A DNA stretch of 64,000 bases from Eudromia elegans. Its lineage: Eukaryota; Chordata; Aves; Tinamiformes; Tinamidae. Positions 1 through 12,000 of the stretch are shown here, in pieces. The stretch lies in contig PTEX01000485.1 in the NCBI GenBank assembly GCA_003342815.1, positions 62,001 through 126,000 of the forward strand, read 5' to 3'. The number at the start of each line of letters is the position of its first letter. Positions within the stretch are counted from its first letter, which is position 1. The notes below the pieces were generated by a model. It saw only the letters and a program-made list of their open reading frames with translations. It searched no databases and was not told the DNA's origin. The translations under genes were made by a program, and so were the position numbers.

Positions 1-236
1 GTGAGAGGCTTCTCGAAGTTATCACACAGTCTATGTCTCTCAAGACTGACACTGATAGCACAGACTGAATATTTACTAGGGAGGTTAGATTTTTAGCCCA
101 AAGGCTAAAAATAAAGATACAATGTGCCTAATGAATATTATAGTCCTTATGAAAACGTTAGAGGTTCAGCTAAGCAGCATCCCAGAGACCAAAATAGTAT
201 GCCAGAAAAGCAGAAACTTTTAGGAAAATAGTCTAT

Positions 237-268
237 TATTTAATTTAATTTATTTATTTATTTTTAAT
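237..268. repeat. TTTA-rich low-complexity tract
   Basis: Runs of attt/ttta units, such as 'atttatttatttattttta'. Confidence 0.85.
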
Positions 269-930
269 ACAGCCAACTGTGTATTGGAAAACTAGACATT
301 TTGTCCTAATATGATTTCTCTCACAAGCAGAGCAGACTTCTGAAGCAAGGTAAGACTATACAAACTTTGTATGTGTCCAAAAATTTAATGGTGAAACTGG
401 GTGACAGTGAAGGCTGCTCTGGTCAGGGAGGTCTCTAATATGCATATGTGTTTAATGATTTAAACATGACATAAAAGTGATAATCACCAGTGAATAGTTG
501 AAATGATGGATCAAAAGATGATGTATCAAAACATAATAAGTAGCATAACGCAAAGCCAGTCAGGCAGGAAGTGTCCCAGGATTTAAGTGTCCCATCTCTT
601 ATCCTGGGATAAGAGAGTAGAGGAAGGACAAAGATGGAGACTTTGACAGAGTGCTGTAAGTGCTGAAGTAGCTCATCCTGCAGAAAGCATGTCTGAAGAG
701 GAAAGTGACTGTGCTAAAACTAGTGAGCTTTCAACTGCAAGAGTTTAAAGTTCTCACCTGTCATTAATATATCACATCTCGCATGTATCCTCTCACATAT
801 ATCTTGAATATAACTTAGTTCTCAGTCTTAGTTCTCAGTACCTGGTACTCTAAAAACATTTTTTATTGTTCGACTGATTTTTATTTCAGTAGCTCTGCTT
901 TAAAATTTTTCTATAGATGGTTTCTGAAAT

Positions 931-950
931 TAATAATAATAATAATAAAA
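931..950. repeat. (TAA)n microsatellite
   Basis: About six TAA units followed by A-rich sequence. Confidence 0.9.
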
Positions 951-3900
951 AGACGATGACCAGATTCCTGTGGTACTTATGCATGTAAAAAATATCTAGT
1001 ATTATCTTTAAAGAAAAAAAGAATGAAACAAAAGTTTTCTTCAAAAAGTATGAGTCAATGCAAAATTCCAAAAGTTGCATACTGCCTTTCCTGAGAACTC
1101 CATTGATAGAAAATGAACAGAGAAAAATCTCATTAGACAGTGATTTTGAAAATCCACACCACTGAGCCCGTAAAATTTACTAGTTTTCTTTACTTGTTTT
1201 TTCTTCTAGCTATAGTGGGATATAGTGAGTCTTTTTTTTTCATAAATTCAAGAAATATAGTTAACTGTCAATATTATTTTTTTCCTCCTGTGGAAGATTA
1301 GGATCATATTGATAGAGAATGGCTAAAAGGATGAATTAATTAAGAAATGAAATGTAGCACTCAATTACCAAGTTTGCACAAGAATAGGTGAAAATGTGTG
1401 GAGAATTACAGGAGAAGAATGGAAGTCCAATTAAGTTAATGAAGAATGTAGACTAATGTGATCTGAAGGAGATCTAACAGTGAAGTAATGGAAAAAGTGT
1501 GAGAAAGGTTGGAAGGAACTTGAGGGAAAGATCAAATGTAGCAAATGCTCTCCAAGAAGAAACTACCTCCCATTGACATGAGCTTAGATATTCAGTTCAG
1601 CATCTGAATACCCTTAAATCCTTAAAAGTCATTGGTCTTTTAAGGATCATTAGCAATTACCTGTCAAGAAAGTTCATACATTTCATTTTGAAGGGGATTC
1701 TAAGTATAATTTGGATACCAATTTAGATGTATGAATCTCAACTTCATTTGACTCTTCAGTTCATGCAATGCATACTTGTTCTGTATGAACTAAAACTGCT
1801 GATCCTTTGGTGTGAGTGCATTCAACAAGTCTTTGGTTATCACCACTGCCATGTATACCGTCACTACCAAAAGCATCAACATTGTATATATTCTTTTATC
1901 TTAAATTTGAAATACATTTCTGAGCTTACAAAGAGGATTTTTAGGTCTACTCTCTAAGACTTTAATGTGAGTGATCATCATAAGCTGAAACCAATTTATT
2001 TGCTTTCTCTATTCTTACATATGAGAACATAAAAAGCAACAGGAAACAATAATCCTTGTTGCATAATACACACCCTTTCCTCTTTTTTGTGGGAACATTT
2101 TGAACATGCTTCTGCTTCAAAAATTGGTCATAGAGCCAAAAGTGTTGTCCTCTTCCCTTTCCTTTTAAGACGGTTGACTTCATATTGGAACCAAGTTTTA
2201 ATAAACATACAGTATTACACATACAATATGATATTTTTTTCAATAGCGCATGTTTACTAGCTAAGAGAAGATATATGCTGTTTATTCTGCTTAATATTTG
2301 GTCAGACATGTTACTTAGCCTGAAAATACTCTCTAGCTTTAATTATTTTTCTTCAGTGATGAGGAAGAATAAGGAGCTATGATCATGAAATGATATCTTC
2401 TATAGTATAAAATGTGATATTGAGCATTTTGTAAAGAAGAAAATGGGAGTTCATGTGGATGGGAGCTCTATTGATACTGTATATTAAAAATGTGTTTGAG
2501 GTACATTACAGAAAAATGGAAATAAGATGTTGTTCATAACAGTTCATAATCTCTGAGATTGTTGTTATTATCAGGATAATAATACAGTTTCCTGATAGGG
2601 AGAAATCATAAATCAATCAATAAATAGTAATCAATAAATCACCAATAAAATACATGTAGTATACACATTTTGCTTTTGTTTAAAAGCAAGAGATGTTTTT
2701 GTTTGCTTCTTCTATATAAAGACTAATTATGTGTTTAATGCATTCATTGTGGACATCAGTATTGACAAGTATCATACTTAATGAAACTTCTTTTAGCTAA
2801 TCTTCAAGGTAGGTCCCCAGACATCCTTTCGCTAAAGTGCACTGTAGCTGAATTGAGAAATGAAACTGAATTGAGAATGAATTTTGTTTGTGTATATTCT
2901 TTCCCTCTTATGTCTTGTTTAGGTGAACAAGATATGTGGTCCTCCTGTAAGAAAGCCCATGCAGTCACCAGGTTGCTCCTTTGATCAGAACAAAGATAAT
3001 CAAGGGTTGAAGATGTTCTCAAGAGACAGTGAAGAAACCCTTGCCAACAGAAGAAAGTAAGACATTAGTTTTACAGCCAGAAAGAAAGAATAAAGTAAGC
3101 CATTAATTTTACAACAGAATAGATTATATTCAATGCAATGGCATGCATTAGGGGAGAATAAATAGAGAATGAAAGGAACAAAGCATTTTGACAACAAATT
3201 GTTTTCTATTACCTTCATGAAAGAGTTGTGTTATGATCAGGTGAAGTTTTCTGAAATAATGGAGATGTGATCAAGGTCATTCTGTGTGGTTTAAGAAAGT
3301 GAATAATGTTGCTAAAATATGAATGTTAGCTGTATCTTTGTGTGTTAGTGTTCAGATTATACTTAATCAGCACATCAGTGGGCGTTATTAAATCTGTCAG
3401 GAATTGACTCTCACTGTTATAAGCAAACTATTTGTACAAATTCATCAGATATAAAAGAAGGAATGAATTTGTTCTTATATTCTCACATTCTTGTTGCTAA
3501 AAATAAAATCACTGAGCATTTAGGACTAGATCTTGAAATCCTTCTTCAAGCAAGTCATTTTGTTGGTTTTTTTTTTACTGTTTCTTTTGCCAGTATATGT
3601 TTAATTCGTGTGGCAGCAAAGATTTGGGGATTTGATTTTAACGTGGTATCACAAGGTAAAATTTGCCTACAGATGCAGATGCCTGTATATATGATTATGA
3701 TATGATTTGCTTGTTTAAGCTGTCTCGTATTCAATGGAGAGGGGGACTTGGTCCAATTGCCCACACAGAAGCAAGCATTTAGGCTGCTGGGAGACGCCCT
3801 AGTGACCCCAGCTGATCTTCTGCTGCCAGGAAGGATCTGTTTGTCCTGTGAGTTGTGTGATGGGTGCTTAAGCACCGTGCAGAACTCGTGGATACTTGAG

Positions 3901-4181
3901 AGTACCTCAAAAGGCACCAGATACCTAGCAAGTGAATCAATTAATGACTGTAAGGAGTAAGGATAGTATTACAGCTGAAACTAAAGGTTCTTATTATTAT
4001 TTGCTAAAATACAGAGGGTCTATCTGTCCTCTTTTTCCTTTCAATTCAATTTGTAACACAGAAGAAAACAGAAATGAGACAATTGCAGGGAATAATTGCT
4101 TAGCACTCTTTTGAGGAGAAATAAAGAGTGCCAGATCAATCCAGTCAGTGGAAGGTCCTTCATATTCCAAATTGTGGTGAG

Positions 4182-4216
4182 AATAAAATAAAATAAAATA
4201 AAATAAAATAAAATAA
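4182..4216. repeat. (AAAAT)n pentanucleotide repeat
   Basis: About seven 'aataa/aaata' pentamers are followed directly by T8 and A6 runs. Confidence 0.95.
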
Positions 4217-4479
4217 ATTTTTTTTAAAAAAGCAGAGTTTAGAGGAACACTGTGTGGAGGGAAACAGATGCAGAACAAGAGTCTGTTTTAGCCAGCCCAG
4301 AACCTCATCAGACAATGCCCATTAAACAGATATATTTTCCTCTATCCATTTTGTGTGAGTGAGTAATTTCTTGATATCCTCTTCTTGCTAAGACTTTGCA
4401 AATACAGAACTGTATTCTAAAATCTCAATCACAATTCCAAGTAAGGGGTGCACAGATTGACCTCACCAGTGCTCAGAAA

Positions 4480-4870
4480 CCTCAAGAGGCCTGGCAGCTG
4501 GTGGCAGCACAGAGCCCTTACTGTCCTTTCACCTGCAGTGCTGGGACCACCTTATGGGGTGTAGCAAGTCCTACACCAAAAGGTTGGGGAGAGGAAGAGA
4601 TCCCCTGGCACAGATTTCACTTTCACAACTTTATTGTTCACATCATCTTCCTGTTCATTACCCCTGTATCACCTCTTTCCCTCTTAGCCACAGTCGCTTT
4701 CTACTCCCCTTGCCATTCCCATGGCAACGGTAACAGCTCCTCAGATGGAAGAGTAACTTCAAAAGATGTTTATAGGCTGCTTTTAAGGAAGCGCTAATCT
4801 TGGAGTGAAACTCAGCCTTATTTACCACCCGTGGACTTCTGGCAGCAGCTGGTTCTTGGCAACTCTCATG
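4480..4870. promoter_or_regulatory. Candidate non-coding island with an RFX-like half site
   Basis: A low-repeat, more GC-rich island holds CCATGGCAAC at 4719-4728, an X-box half site, plus several CAGCTG/CAGCAGCTGG E-box-like words. It also carries a 133-codon chance frame (4396-4797) with no recognisable domain. Confidence 0.22.
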
Positions 4871-6735
4871 AGCAAAAGCAGGAGAGAGGAGGCTTCTCCC
4901 AACTTGATCAATGACAGTTATCCTTAAAAAGCATTGAATATCTGACTCATAAGAGTTCCATAATTACCTGATTTTTTTTTTATTTCAAATGTATCTCTAT
5001 TTGAAATCTTACAGTTTAAAGTACATGTTGGATTACCTCTGCTTAGAGGGCTTAAATGCACCACCCTAGCCTGGTGTTTTTTAGTCACACATGGCACAAG
5101 AAGAAAAAGAAATGTCGCTCTGCTTTTGAAGCTAAAATTTGTGAGATGAATTTTAAAAATTGCTGACTAGAACTGACATAATAGTATACAATCTTAAAAA
5201 AATACTTTTTTTTTTTCCTCCAGAACTGAACACTGCAGAAAGCTTTTAGCAAGTGGAATAAAATTGTAAAAAGTGAACATTGTCAAATACACAGAAAAGA
5301 AATATCTGTAGGTTTTGCTGGCTATAATTTCACATTTGTGCTCAGCTGCCTATAATTATATGCTATCTGTTCTAGAAGATGATGATGTGAAAATTGACAT
5401 TCAAACCGTTTGCCCTTCTAACTACTTTGGTCAGATATCTACAGGGGTTGAAATCAGTTATTACTTCTATATTAACTTCTGCTTTGCCTCAGGATATATT
5501 TGCTAATAAACTGAATGACTGACCTTTCTGTTATAATGTAGTTTGTCAAGATATTACAGGAGCAGTATTTGTTTCCATTTCTATATTATACGTGGATTGA
5601 CTGTGCAGAAGAAATTCCTACTATTTACTATGAGAGGAGCCTCTAATCACTAGTTTTCATCCACTGTGTAAGCCTAAAGGATAGCAGGCACAGTCCCACT
5701 TGATGAGAAATGGAGGAAAATTGTAAATGCACTCTCCACACTGGATGCCATTTGTGCTGGAAAAGTACAATACTCATGGCTGGAAGAGTACAGAAGTACC
5801 ATAGTCACATATTTAAAATATATTGTACATACGCAATATATGATCATGCTTGAGATTTTCAGAACAACAGCTTTAGAATTAGTAGAGCATTCATATCAGA
5901 TTTAATAGCATTTAATCTGAATCATTGTGCTTTGTGTAAAAATATTTACTCTAGAACAGCAAGAAAGCACATGTGGATTTTAAATAACAGATTGTATATA
6001 GTTACTCATATTTTCTATTTTAATTTCAAGTCAACAATACTTAATTTAATTTCTTCTGCCACGCTCAACAAATGTTATCTAAATACCGGAAAACAGAAAA
6101 TTTGCAGCATATTTTTTCCAGTTTCAGACATTAGACAAGAATTTAAGATAATGTGAAGCTTTATGGCTTACAAAGCAATACATTTGTACACCATTTGCTT
6201 ATGTCTTTCTTCTTTGTGCCTGTGGGTAATAGATAACTTAGTATAGTGTGATATGTTAGACTAAAATAAATAAATATTTATATTTTTCACTGCAAGAATG
6301 GGTCTCTTAGGATTTTCAGTACATTAGCAAACAGTTTGTAAAACATAAATATCACAGTCCAGTTACAAATGTACTAACTGAAAAAGCAATTATTTCATTT
6401 GATTTATATAAATATAAAAACTTATCATTAGCTTTGAGCACCTTGAGAATTATTTAAGAAAACAACATATAAATAAGAGCATAACATACCAGCAGTACAT
6501 GATAGAATTGATGTCATTTTTTTAGAAGGTAATTTAAATCTCCATTAAATATTTAATATCTACACCTTAAACCAGTCTACTTAAATCTTGAATTGTTCCA
6601 GAACTTAACCAAACATTATTTTTAGCATTTGTAACATTTTGTAGGAATGTAGTTAAGAGTACTTTTGAAAAACAGAAAACTTCTTCCTATATCTAATTAC
6701 TAGTATATGGAGCTTGTTAATTGCCATGATTTAGA

Positions 6736-6870
6736 GGCTGTGAAATCTCCTTCTTTGAAGATCTTCAAATTGGCCTTGACTATGTGTTATGTGCTCTGCT
6801 GGAGCAGGGAGGTTGAACTAGATGATATCTCGATCTCCCTTCCAACCTCAACCATTCTGTGATTCTGGGT
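6736..6870 (+). mobile_element. CR1-type LINE 3' fragment (sense)
   Basis: The segment 'gaggttgaactagatgat', then 'cccttccaacctcaacc' and 'attctgtgattctgggt', is the diagnostic tail of avian CR1 retrotransposons. The preceding 'ctttgaagatcttcaaa' also fits the 3' UTR. It is a 5'-truncated, non-coding copy, mutated relative to the typical tail. It ends about 340 bp upstream of the exon. Confidence 0.88.
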
Positions 6871-7181
6871 GTTTTGGGATACTGGTATATTTGTACAAAA
6901 GTAGCATTGCAAAATATCAGAACTAAGCAATAAATCTTTAGGGTGGGGAAAATAATTCCTCTTACACATGATTAATTTTTTTTTTCGACTTTGACCAGGG
7001 ACAGTGTCAGGTTGTAAACTCTTGAAATATATATGAGAGAACCAAGCCTATCTAAAAGGAAAATTGACAAATCAATTTATAAAATCATTGGAACTGATAG
7101 CAAATATGAGATATATTCTTTATCTTCTTGTAGCAATGCATGGCAGCTGTACTGATTATTGTTGTTGATTGACACCATGAA

Positions 7182-7206
7182 TTATTTTCCATGTTCCTCT
7201 GTGCAG
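7182..7206 (+). other. Splice acceptor of the GPC5 exon
   Basis: The pyrimidine-rich stretch 'ttttccatgttcctctgtg' runs directly into CAG at 7204-7206. The glypican-like frame opens immediately after it, with one leading base. The fit of tract, AG and frame makes this the most probable acceptor. Confidence 0.85.
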
Positions 7207-7332
7207 ATCATTTGTTGGCCACCTCCATCTCTACAGAGCTTTTTATGGTGGCCTGGCTGATCAGCTGTGTGCCAATGAGTTAGCAGCTGCTGATGGACTA
7301 CCATGCTGGAATGGAGAAGATGTTGTAAGAAG
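7207..7332 (+). CDS. GPC5: Internal coding exon of glypican-5 (GPC5), probably the penultimate exon
   Basis: Glypican-5 is a cell-surface, GPI-anchored heparan sulfate proteoglycan that modulates growth-factor and Hedgehog signalling. This exon has 41 complete codons (7208-7330), with one base completing a split codon upstream and two bases starting the next, so both flanking introns are phase 2. The peptide starts SFVGHLHLYRAFY, runs through GGLADQLCANELAAADG, and ends LPCWNGEDVVR. The two cysteines and the C-W-N-G motif are typical of the C-terminal part of the glypican cysteine-rich core, upstream of the GAG-attachment region and GPI signal, which are not in this window. The LADQLCANELAAADG stretch points to GPC5 rather than GPC3, GPC4 or GPC6. 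This identification comes from remembered family sequences, not a database search. There are no stops in frame. Upstream exons must lie before position 1. I saw no matching terminal exon before 64000, so the next intron exceeds 56 kb, as fits this megabase-scale gene. The exon number is inferred. Confidence 0.87.
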
Positions 7333-7338
7333 GTACAT
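7323..7338 (+). other. Splice donor region with two candidate GT sites
   Basis: The donor AAG|GTACAT (GT at 7333) leaves two bases 'ag' of a split codon. This preserves the phase 2/2 symmetry and would give serine if the next exon begins with C or T, matching the family. Its intronic side departs from GTRAGT at +4 and +5. Eight bases upstream, GTT|GTAAGA (GT at 7325) has a better intronic side but a poor exonic side, and it would shift the frame. The 7333 site is preferred on homology. Confidence 0.65.
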
Positions 7339-7999
7339 TTTTCAGTCCTGTTTATCGTTTTCCCTTGTGTTCCTTGTTCCTCTAAAAATGCCTTTACCTA
7401 TAAGCAATACAGAAACAGAAAACATCTTTAGATATCTCTCTTCTGAGAGATAGATTCCTTTTCTAAATTTATGAGGCTTAACAGTGCATTAGTTAAGGAA
7501 AAAAGCAGGTTTGACATTTACAAAATAGAGATAGGAAAAGAGAATATATTTTTTGTTTGTTTGAGTTTGGTATTTGTAAAATACTCTTTTTAATACAATT
7601 TTGTGTGATAACAAACTTTAGCTTTTTGCTTGAAACTTTCTCTAGCTCTGAAGAGTGAAATAATCTCTTAATATATATGGTTTCTCAAGGGACAGCTAAA
7701 TGTTAAAACATGAAGATAAACTGCTCTAAAGGTGAAACAAATGTGTTTTATGTATGCAGTGGCTTGGGAGTCATCTTTCGGTAGCAGTGGCAGAGACATG
7801 ATTATAAACTGCCGTGCTCCTGGATGTGTATCTCTGCAATCAATATATTTCACAGTTTACAAGACTCCAGCATTTCTTGATGTCAGAAAGACTTTTAGAG
7901 AGATTTTCAGATATCTATATTTCTTACTTTGCTGTTCTTATCATCAAAGCAAGTATTTGAACAGGAAGGCCTTGTGATGAGACTGTGAGAGACTGAAAT

Positions 8000-8110
8000 A
8001 TTAAGAGGTTGTGCCACATGCTCTAGATGACCCTGTTTGTGCAGGAGGGTTGGACTAGATGACCTCTAGAGGTCTCTTCCAACCTTAAGCATTCTGTGAT
8101 TCTATGATTC
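8000..8110 (+). mobile_element. CR1-type LINE 3' tail (sense)
   Basis: The tail 'gggttggactagatgacc' followed by 'ggtctcttccaacctt' and 'attctgtgattctatgattc' is a well-preserved CR1 3' end with the octamer-like terminal repeat. It is immediately followed by a 26-bp poly-T. The 5' limit is uncertain because the upstream sequence is more diverged. Confidence 0.92.
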
Positions 8111-8136
8111 TTTTTTTTTTTTTTTTTTTTTTTTTT
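8111..8136. repeat. Poly-T tract abutting a CR1 tail
   Basis: 26 uninterrupted T directly follow the CR1 terminal repeat. The tract probably expanded from the T-rich end of the element. Confidence 0.95.
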
Positions 8137-9689
8137 CCCCTGTGAAGGTAATGCTGTTAGTACCAAGCTTAGGTAGAATTGGAGAAGGTGGCTAAAAACT
8201 GTAAGGTGAGCAGGAGATAGGTAGAAGAAGGTGAGATGACAACATGCATCTTCATGTAGGTGTCCCTACATATGCTATATAGGAGTTTATTTATTGGTTA
8301 ATGATATATAGAGAAATTTTAATAATATCCATTTAGTAAACACTTTTAAGCCTGCTTTTCTGTGTCTGCTGGAGCTGCCAGTGCTCTGGCAGCACTAAAA
8401 ATTAAAAAGACAAATAGACAGTATGATGTAGATACTATAACATCTAAGAGTATAAAGAGTGTTTACTCAAGACTGAGGAGCAGGATACTTTGAGTCACTC
8501 TAGTTTAGCAACTGTGGCTGAGTCATGTGGTTATTTCCTACATCCTAATACCTCTTTTTGCACACAAAATAAGTCCTGGTTCATAATCTCTTACTTTAGT
8601 AGCTGGGTGCATGTGCTCATGTCTACTCCATCCTTCTCTTCATTTTGCCTATTCACTCAGTCCAAATATCCTTTACTCAATTTTATTCTTTTTCAATTGT
8701 TCGTTTGAACCTTTAAATTGTGGAAAAGTTCCTTCCTGTACATGGACTAACATCAGTTACTATTTTACTCTTTAGGAATTGCTAACCTAATTTAAAATGG
8801 GCATATTTTTCTTTTTGTGCCCAGGAACCTCTGTGTGCCTCTTCTGAAAGTGAAGCATGGGTGACACAAGATTGTGAGATAGGAAGGGGTACCTTGGCTG
8901 TGTGGTGCCTGAAAGTTTGTCTCATATTATGAGAAGTCAGAATCAATCACAGAAACATATATGCAAAATCTGCAAATTTAAAATCAAGACTATTATGTTT
9001 GAGCAAGAAAAGCTACTGATCTGCCCTATCAATTGTGTTGGAAAACCACTTGGGAAATGAGTCAAAGAATCAGTCAACTGATCAAGACATCTTTCTAGTT
9101 GAAAAACAGGATTAGATCTAGTTGAGATTTAATCTAATTTTAGAAGTAAGCAGATCTAATTTTTTCAAATGGAAAAGAGATCTAACAGGAGATGAGTAGC
9201 CTCAGAGTTGATTGTGTCTGGGGATTTTCTGAAAGGACGATAAAGATAACAAGCCTTGAGAGTGTGAACTGGAGGGAAAGATCCTAACCACTCTGCAGAG
9301 TAACCAAATTGAAAGGGAATAGTGTCGTGCAAAAAACATGATAAACAGTTCAAAATTGTCTCAGCAGAACTCAGACTGAAACCACTTTTGATCATTTTCA
9401 AGTAAAATGTGGTAAATCTGAGGAGTATTTCTATAAGAATAATGAGAACAAACTAGAATCTAGGAAACCCAATTTACTAAATAAATAAATAACAACTGAA
9501 GAGGCTGGAATTACATAACATGAGAGAAATAATCGATGGAAGAAAAAGAGTAGTAGGCTTCCAAAGTGCAACAGGCTGTTGCTAAGGTGAAGCATTGCAT
9601 CTCCTTGCCCCTAATGGCTGAGATATGTAGCAAATATTTAAGTGATACTGATTAAATATTAGGGAGAGCTTTCTAGTGGTTAAAACAGT

Positions 9690-9850
9690 GAAGTGCTGCA
9701 GTCGAAAGTTTTGGGGCCTGGCATATATGGAGCTGGAAGATGTTTAAGGACAGTCAAGGTAAATCACTCTGAGAAAGGAGATGAACTGGGTAATATCTTA
9801 AGACCTCCTGCAGCCCTCTGATTCCAAATCTTGGATTTTCTAAATCCTGT
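9690..9850 (+). mobile_element. Possible strongly diverged CR1 tail
   Basis: The order 'gagatgaactgggtaat', 'agacctcctgcagccctc', 'gattcc' resembles the CR1 3' end (gactagatgacctc, aggtcccttccaaccc, attct) but with many mismatches. This is suggestive only and needs a consensus alignment. Confidence 0.3.
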
Positions 9851-10130
9851 GTTGCTCAGCCTGTATTGTCATGATCCCAAGATACTGTAGATCTTAGAAA
9901 CAAGTCATGACCTGAGTAGACATAAGCAAGTTTCTATGTACATCCTACACATCTGAAATTGTGTACTTCTCTTTTTCATTTTTCACCTGTATATCGTGAT
10001 ATAATAAGAAATAAAAATGTTGATTAATTCATCTGTGCATTATTCCAGGGCACTGGAATTCCAGGGAAATCATTATGTTTCAAATCTGTTGAAGATAACT
10101 GGATTTTAAGGAGTTTGAGATTCTTCACCA

Positions 10131-10150
10131 TCTCTCTCTCTCTCTCTCTT
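10131..10150. repeat. (TC)n microsatellite
   Basis: Nine to ten TC units. Confidence 0.93.
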
Positions 10151-10187
10151 TTTCCTTTCTGTAAAATAGTATGCCCTAGCTGGTCAT

Positions 10188-10325
10188 GACTGTAATTTTG
10201 GCTCTGACATGGGAGACTGCTGAAAGCAATATCATAAGCTACATAAAGCTAGTGTGACTGTAATTTCAGGTCTGACATGGGAGAGACTGCTGAGAGCAAT
10301 ATCATAAGCTACATAATGCTGGTGC
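10188..10325. repeat. Imperfect 68-bp tandem duplication
   Basis: Two copies start at 10188 and 10256, each beginning 'gactgtaattt' and containing 'tctgacatgggag', then 'agcaatatcataagctacat'. They differ by a two-base insertion and several substitutions. Confidence 0.93.
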
Positions 10326-11648
10326 AGGTAGACCGGGACCTGAGGAGACTGCTCTTTGTTATGTCTGGTTTCAGCTGCAAGCAGCAATAGGCCCTGGAGA
10401 CAGAGTTTAAAAAAAAAAAAGTCTTTTCTGATGTTTCTCCTTTTCTGGGCATTTTTCTTGAAATAAGTATTTAACAACTATAATATCATATATCATATAC
10501 ATCTCACAGACTTTGCAGTCTTTAATATCAGCTGAAAGGTTATAAAACCTGCATGAGAAAAGGTCAGAAAAAGAGAAAAGGTGATATTTTTGAAGCATTA
10601 CTTAATAGTTTATATTTCGTACACTTCATCTTTAGCTGTTCCCTTTTGGGATGAAAAATCATTTATTTTGCCTTTTTATTTTTTTTATATATTGACATGG
10701 CTTCTGAAACTAGTTTTGTTTTGAATTGAGCCTGTTAGGTTCACATTTTGGTATATCAACATTAAGACACAAATCCCCAAATTACTGTATTCAGGTGAGA
10801 CAAGATTTGTATGAGATAGGACTTGCAGGAGCCAGATCACTCTTCCAAGGTCCACCTCACTGCAGAATGAGGGTAGGGATATCTTAGGGAGATAACTTCT
10901 GCTTTCATCCTTTCCAACTGTTATGCCCAATTGTCAGACTATGGTGGCTGAGTATTAAATTAACATTTTAGTTTTAAAGGCGTAACTGCCACAAAGAAGG
11001 ACTCAGATTTTAGTGTTATAGGATTTATTAGACTCACAGGAAAAATGGAATTTGATTATCCAAAATCAAAAAATTAGGAAAAGAATTGCATGCAGCAGTT
11101 CAGAGTTTCAATGGTGTCTTATTGTTAAAGGTAAAATAATAAGAATTGTACAAATAGAATGCAACTTTCTCATGCATTGATATAAAGTGGTTTAACTGAT
11201 ATGTTTACAGAGTTGGTAGTCCAAAGCACAACTAGAATGTGAACAGATATACATTAAAAATCCACAGAGAAGAGCAGACCGTGAACTCCACATCTTGAGA
11301 CCAGCAATTCCACTGAAATAAAAATAGATATGAGAAAAGGAAATAGTAAGATTGTATGTTGAAGTATTCAAAAGTAATGAGTATTTTTATTAAATTATTA
11401 TTAAAGACAGCTAATCAAGTTTAGAACGAAGAGTTTCTTATGAAACATATACCAAAAGCATCCAAATTAAATGGAGTTAAACAGCATGATTGATTTTAAT
11501 TGCTGAGTATGCTGTTAGAAAGTGATTATAATAAGCATTTATCATGAAATAAATGTTTAGCTTTAGTACAACTCTTAGGCTAAGAAACAAATGTTTCTGT
11601 TTTGATTCTTAAATATTTTGGACCAAGAGTACAATCTTGAACCCCACC

Positions 11649-11674
11649 AAAAAAAAAAAAAAAAAAAAAAAAAA
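11649..11674. repeat. Poly-A tract
   Basis: 26 A in a row, with no recognisable retroposed gene or LINE body on its 5' side. Confidence 0.95.
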
Positions 11675-11689
11675 GGTAATATGGGGAGA

Positions 11690-12000
11690 TGTAATGAGTT
11701 CCTGTCCGTTTTCCTGTTCAGCTAATCCTGACTTTACTGACTTTATAATGAAGCAGAGCTTAAACTGTCATCAAAGGCACCACTTTCCACCTTTGCAACA
11801 GCTTTGCTTGAGCAGTTTAAAAAGCACGAAAAGCCCATTCTGGCTATTAGTGCTTTGCCCCAGATGCTGTTGCCAGCAAAGCCCAGCAGCAGATGCTTTA
11901 AGAGGAACAATCATAAACACATTTCCTCACAATAATCTGTGTCCGGTAATTTGCAAATTAGGAAATTCCTGAGCCCCAGCAGCAATCTTTATAGTCAGTA
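11690..12000. promoter_or_regulatory. Candidate conserved non-coding island with a TAATTTGCAAATTA palindrome
   Basis: This moderately GC-richer, non-repetitive island contains a perfect 14-bp palindrome, TAATTTGCAAATTA, at 11947-11960. The palindrome combines octamer-like ATTTGCAAAT with TAATT homeodomain cores. A SOX-like AACAATC lies about 40 bp upstream. Conservation cannot be judged from one sequence. Confidence 0.28.

Larger units (their letters stand above)
1..7206 (+). other. GPC5: GPC5 intron upstream of the exon (3' part only)
   Basis: This is AT-rich, stop-dense sequence with no credible exon. It contains low-complexity TTTA and TAA runs, an (AAAAT)n microsatellite at 4182-4216, a less AT-rich island around 4480-4870, and one CR1 tail ending about 340 bp before the exon. 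Between 950 and 4180 I see nothing beyond short poly-A and poly-T tracts and chance frames of at most 120 codons. 4880-6730 is featureless AT-rich DNA. Assignment as an intron follows only from the exon at 7207. Confidence 0.8.

Noticed and set aside
1505..1560. 'aaggttggaaggaacttgag', considered as an antisense CR1 tail
   Set aside because: The match is short and the adjacent CR1 blocks are absent.
4396..4797. 133-codon open frame on the + strand
   Set aside because: No recognisable domain, no splice or promoter context, and it lies within an intron. This length is expected by chance in a less AT-rich island.
11637..11972. Poly-lysine-starting frame after poly-A, considered as a retrocopy
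   Set aside because: The frame begins in the poly-A and the sequence after it resembles no known transcript. A retrocopy would have its body upstream of the poly-A.
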